Source: Akkermansiaceae bacterium
Lineage (GTDB): Bacteria; Verrucomicrobiota; Verrucomicrobiia; Verrucomicrobiales; Akkermansiaceae
Assembly: GCA_023300065.1 (NCBI GenBank)
Contig: JALZWJ010000307.1
Coordinates: 1-11,478, forward strand
DNA length: 11,478 nucleotides
Reading direction: 5' to 3'
Position numbers and translations under genes: made by a program. Below the pieces are notes generated by a model that worked only from the letters and a program-made list of their open reading frames with translations, ran no database searches and had not been told where the DNA came from. How positions within the stretch are numbered: position 1 is the first letter of the stretch; every line of letters starts with the position of its first letter. Shown here piece after piece: positions 6,490-11,478 of this stretch.

Positions 6490-6507
6490 TTTGGATTTTA
6501 CTCCAAA
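6490..6507 (-). promoter_or_regulatory. Leader hairpin of the PEP-CTERM gene (TTTGGA/TCCAAA)
   Basis: A perfect 6-bp stem with a six-base loop lies 21-38 nt before the ATG in the transcript. Its first arm covers the only GGA(G)-like sequence of the leader. Farther upstream, TTGCGT followed after 18 bp by GATAAA (near 6525-6555, minus strand) is a possible promoter, but a weak one. Confidence 0.25.
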
Positions 6508-6566
6508 TGTGCACTCTTTATCCTGCACCGACGAAACGTCACGCAAAATAAACAGGCACTTTGTTA

Positions 6567-6593
6567 AACTGGCATTCAGGGTAAACGCCAGTT
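6567..6593. promoter_or_regulatory. Inverted repeat AACTGGC-n13-GCCAGTT upstream of the PEP-CTERM gene
   Basis: Seven-base perfect arms (6567-6573, 6587-6593) are separated by 13 bases. The site is about 100 nt upstream of the minus-strand start at 6469, in a gene-free spacer (6470-6818). The spacing of arm centres (20 bp, two helical turns) fits a dimeric regulator site, but no regulator is identified. No tight hairpin with a T-run is present. Confidence 0.3.
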
Positions 6594-6781
6594 CAGTGAA
6601 GACAAAAAAACATGGGGAGAGCAACGACACAAGTGAAAAGTATAAAAAACAATCAGCATTTGTGAATCGCTTGTTACACAACTCACCTAAAAACCCGCCA
6701 AACCCTTTATACTAAGAGGGCTTAATCTTCTCCCGCGAATCATAAAAAAAGTGGCTTTGGGTTGAGAAATTTACGATTTTA

Positions 6782-6820
6782 AGCGCTAAAAAATCAGACT
6801 ATTGCAAAAAACTGAGCGCT
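6782..6820 (-). other. AGCGCT dyad with A/T-runs at the end of the sulfotransferase gene
   Basis: AGCGCT occurs at 6782-6787 and 6815-6820, the second overlapping the TAG stop (6819-6821). Inside are TCAG/CTGA arms and two A-runs (T-runs on the transcript). An imperfect hairpin with bulges could form and be followed by T-rich sequence. It is a possible but poor terminator. Confidence 0.3.
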
Positions 6821-8327
6821 AACTTACCTCCCAGCGCCCATGAGAGAAACATTGGCGGTAGTTTTCCCAGCGCCCAATCGCCTTTCGATAGACAGGCTCA
6901 GATGCTTCTAAGGTTGGGGATTGCAAGGTCGACTCTGCGGAGCGGCGCCCCACGATCCCCTCTTCATTCACCAGTCCTAGATGGTCTAGGCATTTTCTAA
7001 CCTGCGCGTCCGTATCGGTCACCAAGACTTCATAAGGAACTCTGAGGCAACGCTCCGGATACCATTCCGCGACCCGTTCTAGGATCTCCGCGATAATGCC
7101 ATAATAGTCTGCGATCGAATCCAGCGAGTCATAGAGGGGAGCCTGCCAATGAGCGGGGCCTTGAGGAAGGGCGAAGAAGATGCTGAGGACATTGTCCCGA
7201 AGGTCACGGGTGGGAATCAAGATCTGCGCCCTCGGCAACAGGGATAGCACGGCGGGAAGCTGGGCTGAAAGATCAGGACTCTTATCAACCAAGTGCCGAC
7301 CAGTCAGGTCTTGCCCGATAAAAGCCCCTGTCTGCTCCCAGTAGTTATTAATGAACTTGCGCGCATCTTTCGCTTTTAACGACTCCATGCGCTGAAACTG
7401 GGATTGGGGCTGCGACTGAGTGCCACGGAGGAGGAATTGATTCAGTAATGTTGCGGGCAATCTGGTCTCATCAGCGAGAACGGTTTCACTGTGTGCGCCT
7501 AAAATCGATTCCAAGAGAGTGGTTCCGGTCCGTGGCAGCCCGCAGATAAAACTCACCTTCTCCGGCTGGGATTCTTCCGCCGTTAAGGCAATCCATTGGT
7601 CAATCTTGTCCCGACAAAGAGAATCACGGATTTTCTCTAGGCGCCCTAACACCCCTTGCGCCATCTGTGCACTCTTTGGAAATTGCGCCGCACGCTGAGC
7701 CACGATCTCTTTTCCCTTCAGCACCTCCTCCATCGCTTCCCCATATCTACCCAAGCGGTCTAAAATCATGCCGGATTGGTGGTGGAGCTGCCAGCGTTCC
7801 TGGTGTTGGGCAAATTTTGAAGCCAAAGCATCCTGCACCCGGTCGAGGGTATTTTCAGCGTCATCGCTCCGCATGCTCACCTTTGCCCACTCTGTAAGTG
7901 ACTCTGGCGTATCGTATCCTCGCTCGATAACCTTGTTGATCTGAGATAACAGCTCTTTCTTAGGCGCACCCGTTTGAATGAGGAGCTTCGCGTTCCAAAA
8001 TTGAAATTCAGGATCATCACAGCCCGCCGCAAGAGCACTCTCGCAGACCGGCAAAGCGGCATTAAATTGGCGTGTTTTGATCCAAGCCTGAGTCAGTCGG
8101 CGCAGGAGATCCGGGGAATCCCGCGATAACTTCTCGGCCTTTTCCAGAAAGAGACGCGCGCGGCCGTAGTCCAACATCGCGGCATAAGCCTCCCCGATCA
8201 AAATGTAAGCCAAGGCATTGGTCTGAAATTTTTTCGAGACCTTTGGCGCCATTTTAATGACCTCTTTCCAGCGTTGATTGTGGTGGGCATTAATGAGCGT
8301 CTTAATGAAGGGCGGCTGGCTTCGCAT
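6819..8327 (-). CDS. TPR-repeat sulfotransferase family protein
   Basis: The 502-residue product joins an N-terminal TPR-like solenoid (about 7-240) to a C-terminal sulfotransferase domain (about 255-495). The latter shows the PAPS 5'-phosphosulfate loop GLPRTGTT (263-270), an Asp-Glu pair (286-287), DKSP (348-351), and the 3'-phosphate motif PTRDLRDNVLSIFF (372-385) with Arg374 and Ser382. A late YRKAIGRWENYR segment (480-491) is typical of this class. These features predict sulfuryl transfer from PAPS to a peptide, sugar or other acceptor. There is no signal peptide, so it is probably cytoplasmic. The acceptor is unknown; TPR repeats suggest binding of a protein partner. An internal ATG at codon 26 has a better Shine-Dalgarno (AGAGGT), but starting there would remove the first TPR helix. 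The annotated ATG is 29 nt after TTGTCA, compatible with a leaderless transcript. Confidence 0.88.
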   Translation of the reverse strand: MRSQPPFIKTLINAHHNQRWKEVIKMAPKVSKKFQTNALAYILIGEAYAAMLDYGRARLFLEKAEKLSRDSPDLLRRLTQAWIKTRQFNAALPVCESALAAGCDDPEFQFWNAKLLIQTGAPKKELLSQINKVIERGYDTPESLTEWAKVSMRSDDAENTLDRVQDALASKFAQHQERWQLHHQSGMILDRLGRYGEAMEEVLKGKEIVAQRAAQFPKSAQMAQGVLGRLEKIRDSLCRDKIDQWIALTAEESQPEKVSFICGLPRTGTTLLESILGAHSETVLADETRLPATLLNQFLLRGTQSQPQSQFQRMESLKAKDARKFINNYWEQTGAFIGQDLTGRHLVDKSPDLSAQLPAVLSLLPRAQILIPTRDLRDNVLSIFFALPQGPAHWQAPLYDSLDSIADYYGIIAEILERVAEWYPERCLRVPYEVLVTDTDAQVRKCLDHLGLVNEEGIVGRRSAESTLQSPTLEASEPVYRKAIGRWENYRQCFSHGRWEVS

Positions 8328-8333
8328 CCCTCA

Positions 8334-8362
8334 ATCGAACCAAACTGAGTTTCTACTGACAA
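8334..8362 (-). promoter_or_regulatory. Possible leaderless promoter of the TPR-sulfotransferase gene
   Basis: On the minus strand TTGTCA (8362-8357, 5/6) is followed after 17 bp by TTCGAT (8339-8334, 3/6), then six bases and the ATG. The -35 hexamer thus sits at -35 to -30 from the A of ATG. The GAGGG directly touching the ATG is too close to act as a normal ribosome site, which agrees with leaderless initiation. Confidence 0.38.
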
Positions 8363-8407
8363 GTCCGCCACTCTCTTTTTTTCCGTATTTCCTCTCTATT
8401 TCAGGAA

Positions 8408-8424
8408 ATGAGGCGGCCCCTCAT
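8408..8424. promoter_or_regulatory. Hairpin or operator ATGAGG-CGGCC-CCTCAT in the divergent intergenic region
   Basis: Perfect 6-bp arms surround a five-base centre, roughly midway in the 238-base spacer (8328-8565) between two divergent genes. It lies upstream of both candidate promoters, so it could be a shared regulator site. It could equally be a chance palindrome. Nothing else recognisable lies in the spacer besides the promoters and a T-run at 8524-8533. Confidence 0.28.
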
Positions 8425-8531
8425 CGCTAAATCGTGAACCCATAGATGCGGAGACCTTATCAAGATGATTGCTCAAATTTACCCAAAACCTCTGAATATT
8501 AAAAGATAACAGGATTACGCCTTCTTTTTTT

Positions 8532-8560
8532 TTGACAAATTTTAAAAACTCTTAGATATT
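8532..8560 (+). promoter_or_regulatory. Promoter abutting the start codon of the TIGR02597-like gene
   Basis: A perfect TTGACA (8532-8537) is followed after 17 bp by GATATT (8555-8560, 4/6), only five bases before the ATG at 8566. Transcription would start at or next to the ATG, so the mRNA is probably leaderless. A signal peptide beginning right at this ATG rules out moving the start far downstream. Confidence 0.55.
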
Positions 8561-8565
8561 AAGAC

Positions 8566-9555
8566 ATGCACTATTTTCGTCTAATCACTTTGTTACTTCT
8601 CAGTAACGCCCCTTTCATGAATGCTCAGACGAGCGCAGATCAGGGATTGGTCGTTGGTAACCTCGACTACACACTCCCTGCTGGCAATAGCGTCTGGGTC
8701 CCTCCTTTCGTCGCCGAAGACACATTTTCCGGACGAATCGAAAGTATCACCTTTGAGGCAGGACAAGGGAATTCCATTATCACTCTGAATACAGGTGACC
8801 TTCCCTTCATGGCGAGTCACTACCTGGAAATTTGTGATGGCCCGGAAACTGGGCTCGCTCTCGACATTACTGAAACCGCTCAAAACACGATCTCCATTAG
8901 CGGGAATGCGAGCGACTTCGGCATCGAGGTCGGACATAAAGTCATATTACGTGAGCATCTTACCGTTGCGGGCCTCCTGCCAAACGGAGCCAATTTTGCA
9001 CCCTTCCAAGACACCGTCTCAGTTTTCAATACCGACGGCTCTCGCTTAGACCTTTTCTGGAACCCTATCTCAGGGAACTGGATGGATGCGACCAATGTCA
9101 CTCACGACGACCAACAAATCCGCCCAGGTCAGGGAGTCCTCCTTTTCTTGAGCCAAGAACTGACGATCACCCTCGGTGGAAGTGGAGCATACACTCATGT
9201 AAAAACCACCCCAACCCGCATTGCAGCCCACCCTGATGCGGTCAACCTCGTCGGCCCAGTATCCCCCTTCCCTGAAGGCGTCCTCTTATCCGACATCGGA
9301 TTCATCGGCGATCTGACTCCGTTTTTAGATTCCGTCAGCTTTTTCAGTGAAGACGGGACATTTACCCCTGACGGAACCTTCCTCAGCGAAGGCGGCTCCA
9401 TCTCCTCTGGCGATCCTGTCTTCATTGACGGCACTGGCGAGAATGCCTCCTCCGTCATGCTCACCCATTGCGAGGCTGCCGTCGTCAACATTATCGGTGA
9501 CGAGCCTAGGACCATCGGGCTCGCTGCTCCGCAAATTGGGACCGTAGTTCAGTAA
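8566..9555 (+). CDS. Secreted verrucomicrobial protein resembling the TIGR02597 family
   Basis: The product has 329 residues. A signal peptide (MHYFRLITLLLLSNAPFMNA, cleavage near residue 20-21) fixes the start at 8566. The rest is beta-rich and acidic, and its order recalls the uncharacterised TIGR02597 family of Verrucomicrobiota, judged from memory: FSGRIESITF (54-63), a HYLEICDG segment (85-92), a hydrophobic turn ending GHKVILREHLTV, then APFQDTVSVF. Two internal segments resemble each other: FAPFQDTVSVFNTDG (144-158) and LTPFLDSVSFFSEDG (250-264), implying a duplicated module. There is no PEP-CTERM signal or other anchor, so it is likely periplasmic, outer-membrane-associated or released. 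The molecular role is unknown. A 70-base gap separates it from the next plus-strand gene. Confidence 0.75.
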   Translation: MHYFRLITLLLLSNAPFMNAQTSADQGLVVGNLDYTLPAGNSVWVPPFVAEDTFSGRIESITFEAGQGNSIITLNTGDLPFMASHYLEICDGPETGLALDITETAQNTISISGNASDFGIEVGHKVILREHLTVAGLLPNGANFAPFQDTVSVFNTDGSRLDLFWNPISGNWMDATNVTHDDQQIRPGQGVLLFLSQELTITLGGSGAYTHVKTTPTRIAAHPDAVNLVGPVSPFPEGVLLSDIGFIGDLTPFLDSVSFFSEDGTFTPDGTFLSEGGSISSGDPVFIDGTGENASSVMLTHCEAAVVNIIGDEPRTIGLAAPQIGTVVQ

Positions 9556-9568
9556 AGGGTGTGGCCCT

Positions 9569-9588
9569 GGTCAGCTCGTTTGCTGATC
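9569..9588 (+). terminator. Weak hairpin after the TIGR02597-like gene
   Basis: A 7-bp stem with one G-T pair (GGTCAGC, 9569-9575, with GCTGATC, 9582-9588) closes a six-base loop 13 bases after the stop codon. The following sequence (ATCTCTTGATT) has only scattered T's, so termination would be inefficient. It lies in the 70-base gap before the next plus-strand gene. Confidence 0.3.
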
Positions 9589-9625
9589 ATCTCTTGATTC
9601 GTAAAAGCCCCTCACCTACTCCCCC

Positions 9626-10552
9626 ATGAGAGACCTCCTCTTACTGCTCTCTCTCACCTTCACCACCCTCTTCCCTGCTGTCGCAGGAACAATCACGGTA
9701 AACTCTAACGGCGCGCTCCCCGTCCGGGACTCCGCCGGTGAGCCCCTCTCAGGAGGCGCGATCCGGGTCGGCTTCCTAGATCTTACTGGATCAGGCTCCC
9801 TCATCGTCGAAAACTCCACCGACTTCCAACAAGTGGATGCCCTCTGGACCCCCCTCGCAGAGGGAACTGAGAATGGAGGAACGATCACGCAGTCAGGAAA
9901 CTCAGGGCAGACCTTGCTCGTGAATGGCCAATTCACTTCCGGCGAATTTTTCGGCCAAATTGTCAATGCCACCTCCCTTCCCCAGGGAACTCAGCTCTTT
10001 CTCTGGTTCTTTAATGATCCTGATCCAAGCCAAGCCACTGAATGGGCGATCGTCAGTTCTGAGAGCAGCGCATGGACCGTTCCCAACCCAATCTCAGCCA
10101 CCACGCTGTCCACAAGCTTCATCGATCAAGCCCATCGCGGGAATCTTACTGAAACCGAGCTGAGATTAACTCCTAAGGCCGCCCCATCAGGCTTTGACGC
10201 CTGGAGAGTCTCATTTTTTGACGCCGCCGAACTGGCCGGCCCCGAGTCTGGAGAGGGCGCCGACCCAGATCAGGACAGTTGGTCTAACCTCGCCGAGTAT
10301 GTCTTCGACACGAACCCGCGAGAATCAGATACTCCCGGCAACCGGTTCGGCCTCGGGTTCACCCCCAGTGGCAGTCGTTCCCTCAATTTTGCTCCCGTCG
10401 AAGGGCGTGATGATGTCTTAATCTCCGGAGAAACCTCTACCGACCTCCAAACGTGGACCCCCGCTCCAGTGACTGAGACCGCACCGGGTATTTTTTCAGT
10501 CCTCCTTCCCGAGGGGATCCGGGGATTTGGAAGGCTGAGCTTCACCCGCTAA
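9626..10552 (+). CDS. Secreted protein: paralog domain plus EF-hand-like loop and C-terminal beta domain
   Basis: The 308-residue product has a signal peptide (MRDLLLLLSLTFTTLFPAVA, cleavage after Ala20). Residues about 29-182 form a domain clearly related to the convergent neighbour at 10584-11237: both have RVG.(L/F)DL(T/S)G, SDFQ or TDFQ, DAL(W/F)TPLAEG, GTI.Q, FGQI, L(F/Y).W and ATEWAI. This domain type recurs in verrucomicrobial exported proteins (general knowledge) but has no assigned function. The C-terminal part differs. DPDQDSWSNLAE (213-224) matches the 12-position calcium loop with Asp at 1, 3 and 5 and Glu at 12, though Ser replaces the usual Gly. A beta segment with SGETSTDLQTW (267-277) follows, typical of the ends of secreted verrucomicrobial proteins. 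It is probably released or held at the outer membrane. The start has no Shine-Dalgarno sequence. Confidence 0.75.
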   Translation: MRDLLLLLSLTFTTLFPAVAGTITVNSNGALPVRDSAGEPLSGGAIRVGFLDLTGSGSLIVENSTDFQQVDALWTPLAEGTENGGTITQSGNSGQTLLVNGQFTSGEFFGQIVNATSLPQGTQLFLWFFNDPDPSQATEWAIVSSESSAWTVPNPISATTLSTSFIDQAHRGNLTETELRLTPKAAPSGFDAWRVSFFDAAELAGPESGEGADPDQDSWSNLAEYVFDTNPRESDTPGNRFGLGFTPSGSRSLNFAPVEGRDDVLISGETSTDLQTWTPAPVTETAPGIFSVLLPEGIRGFGRLSFTR

Positions 10553-10563
10553 CGCGGGTTAGC
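10544..10563. terminator. Hairpins over the TAA stop in the 31-base gap between convergent genes
   Basis: Two mutually exclusive hairpins exist: ACCCGC-TAAC-GCGGGT (10544-10559), which includes the TAA stop of the plus-strand gene in its loop, and GCTAAC-GCGG-GTTAGC (10548-10563). With only 31 bases between the stops of the two converging genes, this is the only candidate for terminating both. No T-run follows on either strand, so the call is weak. Confidence 0.3.
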
Positions 10564-10583
10564 TTCGTAGCTTAAGCATCAGA

Positions 10584-11237
10584 TTACCATTCCATTTGAC
10601 GGCGGCGACGCCCCAAGAGCAAAAGACACCCGAGAGAAGCGGCCAGCGCAGTGCTAGGCTCTGGGATAATGTCTACCGGGCCAAGGAGAAGATCATCACC
10701 CACCTTGCTGCCTCTCAGGATAATGTCGGCATCTCTGGCGGTCAGAGTGGTCGTTGCGGGTTCCGTAGGAATTTCAAAGAAATCCGAGGTCGACCCCGCA
10801 ATCGCCCATTCAGTCGCAGAGGCCGTATCAGAGGAATTTAAAATCCAGAAATAGAGCGTCGTGTCGGGTGCAATATATGAGGCCGCGGTTCCTGTGATTT
10901 GGCCAAATGTATTTCCGCTCCCACTCGATCCAAAATCATTAACAATCAAGGTCGATCCAGTCGTGCTGGCCTGATCGATCGTACCAGAATCCGTGATCCC
11001 CTCAGCAAGAGGAGTAAAGAGAGCATCCAGTAATTGAAAATCAGACGAGGTCTGAATGGTGGCCAAATTCGCCCCACTCAGATCAAAAGAACCGACCCGA
11101 ACAAGGGAACCAAAAGGCAGTGCAGTCCCCGTGCTAGTCAGGAATCGCCCCGTAAAGCCATCCACCGCACTCACCGATACGGTTTGGGATAGGAGCGGAC
11201 AGACCGTCATCAAAAGACCGAATATTGCTAACTTCAT
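10584..11237 (-). CDS. PEP-CTERM exported protein, paralog of the convergent neighbour
   Basis: The 217-residue product starts MKLAIFGLLMTVCPLLSQT, a signal peptide likely cleaved near residue 18. Residues about 38-175 match the N-terminal domain of the protein at 9626-10552, with strongest agreement at SSDFQLLDALFTPLAEG (64-80) and ATEWAI (141-146). The C-terminus instead carries a PEP-CTERM signal: IPEPSTAL (191-198), a hydrophobic helix (about 197-209) and Arg210-213, followed by four residues (QMEW). It should therefore enter the exosortase-type export route, unlike its paralog. A -35-like TTGACA lies 29 nt before the ATG, and there is no Shine-Dalgarno site (TTACTGCC precedes the start). 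The molecular function is unknown. Confidence 0.88.
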   Translation of the reverse strand: MKLAIFGLLMTVCPLLSQTVSVSAVDGFTGRFLTSTGTALPFGSLVRVGSFDLSGANLATIQTSSDFQLLDALFTPLAEGITDSGTIDQASTTGSTLIVNDFGSSGSGNTFGQITGTAASYIAPDTTLYFWILNSSDTASATEWAIAGSTSDFFEIPTEPATTTLTARDADIILRGSKVGDDLLLGPVDIIPEPSTALAASLGCLLLLGRRRRQMEW

Positions 11238-11244
11238 GGCAGTA

Positions 11245-11272
11245 AATGAACAAAGGAAAGTTAAATTGTCAA
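11245..11272 (-). promoter_or_regulatory. Promoter abutting the start of the second PEP-CTERM gene
   Basis: On the minus strand a perfect TTGACA (11272-11267) is followed after 16 bp by TTCATT (11250-11245, 3/6), then seven bases and the ATG at 11237. The -35 box sits at -35 to -30 from the A of ATG. Its first bases, TTGACAA-TTT-AA, resemble those at the TIGR02597-like gene. Confidence 0.48.
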
Positions 11273-11296
11273 GATAAGTTAACTAATGGCGAGGTT

Positions 11297-11306
11297 TCCA
11301 CGTGGA
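11297..11306. promoter_or_regulatory. Perfect 10-bp palindrome TCCACGTGGA
   Basis: It lies about 25 bp upstream of the -35 box of the minus-strand PEP-CTERM gene and 23 bases after the possible stop codon at 11330. It could be an operator for a dimeric regulator. No partner site is seen. Confidence 0.25.
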
Positions 11307-11329
11307 GGGAGAGCGTCACCACTGGTCCA

Positions 11330-11476
11330 TCACGGGTTTTCCTGCCTCATGGTATTGAGAACGTCCTCTGGTGAAACGGTGATCATAATTAAGATCAAAG
11401 CATTGATCTTAATGGCAGCATTAGAAAATGGAGGAACCAGCTCTACTGCTTTCGCGAGAAATAGCGCTCGTAGGCG
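11330..11476 (-). CDS. Possible 3' end of a minus-strand gene entering from the right edge
   Basis: On the minus strand one frame stays open from the right edge (from 11476) to a TGA at 11330-11332, giving 48 residues with plausible composition. These include LAKAVELVPPFSNAAIKINA, a hydrophobic LILIMITV stretch, and a polar end SPEDVLNTMRQENP. An open run of this length in one of several frames could occur by chance. I do not recognise the family. If real, it would end 92 bases before the start of the PEP-CTERM gene on the same strand. The 11-bp perfect inverted repeat at 11388-11413 would then lie inside its coding part. Confidence 0.38.
   Translation of the reverse strand, partial: RLRALFLAKAVELVPPFSNAAIKINALILIMITVSPEDVLNTMRQENP
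11388..11413. other. Perfect 11-bp inverted repeat ATTAAGATCAA-AGCA-TTGATCTTAAT
   Basis: The arms 11388-11398 and 11403-11413 are fully complementary around a four-base loop. Nothing T-rich follows on the plus strand. On the minus strand the same bases would encode part of the hydrophobic stretch of the possible partial gene. If that gene is not real, the structure could be a terminator or an operator. Confidence 0.4.
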
Positions 11477-11478
11477 CT

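Noticed and set aside
6470..6514. Upstream ATG adding 15 residues to the PEP-CTERM protein
   Set aside because: The extra residues are charged and precede a complete signal peptide that starts at the ATG at 6469.
8566..9555. PEP-CTERM assignment for the TIGR02597-like protein
   Set aside because: The C-terminus lacks a PEP motif, a hydrophobic helix and an Arg cluster.
9195..9972. Minus-strand frames of 106 and 118 residues opposite the two plus-strand secreted-protein genes
   Set aside because: The plus-strand frames have signal peptides and family features; the minus frames are Ser/Pro/Val-rich shadows.

Overview
The window looks like a chromosomal piece of a Verrucomicrobiota bacterium, perhaps near Opitutales/Puniceicoccales. 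Two exported proteins end in the short PEP-CTERM signal (PEPSTAL, a hydrophobic helix, then an RRRR run), which is common there. A third resembles the uncharacterised verrucomicrobial family TIGR02597. A fourth has the DxDxD...NLAEY element often seen near the C-terminus of verrucomicrobial secreted proteins. Base composition is moderate. Most starts have no convincing Shine-Dalgarno site.

Left part (1-4883), all on the + strand. A 221-base leader holds two tandem degenerate repeats. It is followed by an M29-family metallo-aminopeptidase (222-1397), a small spermidine-synthase-fold protein (about 1511-2272) with its own sigma70-like promoter, a 367-base spacer with a degenerate inverted copy of the same repeat, and a 747-residue U32-family protein (2640-4883). 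The U32 protein is RlhA-like (an rRNA/tRNA hydroxylation enzyme family, despite the 'peptidase' name) and carries two four-cysteine clusters.

Middle part (4884-5800). This stretch of over 900 bases has no credible gene. It holds several families of short repeats: arrays phased near 10 bp, a 47-bp direct repeat of an ACCACAGA type, a REP-like hairpin unit, and a strong terminator for the gene to its right.

Right part (5801-11478) is dominated by exported proteins. Going right, it holds a PEP-CTERM protein (minus), a TPR-sulfotransferase (minus), a TIGR02597-like secreted protein (plus), and a convergent pair of paralogous secreted proteins (9626-10552 plus, 10584-11237 minus). The paralogs share an N-terminal domain but have different C-termini: one an EF-hand-like loop and beta domain, the other a PEP-CTERM sorting signal. 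The 3' end of a further minus-strand gene may enter at the right edge.

The genes do not form one obvious pathway. The exported proteins would be processed by a PEP-CTERM/exosortase system encoded elsewhere. The most unusual signals are: (i) -35-like hexamers placed 34-35 nt before the ATG of four separate genes, suggesting leaderless mRNAs; (ii) the helically phased intergenic repeats; and (iii) the convergent paralog pair with swapped C-termini.
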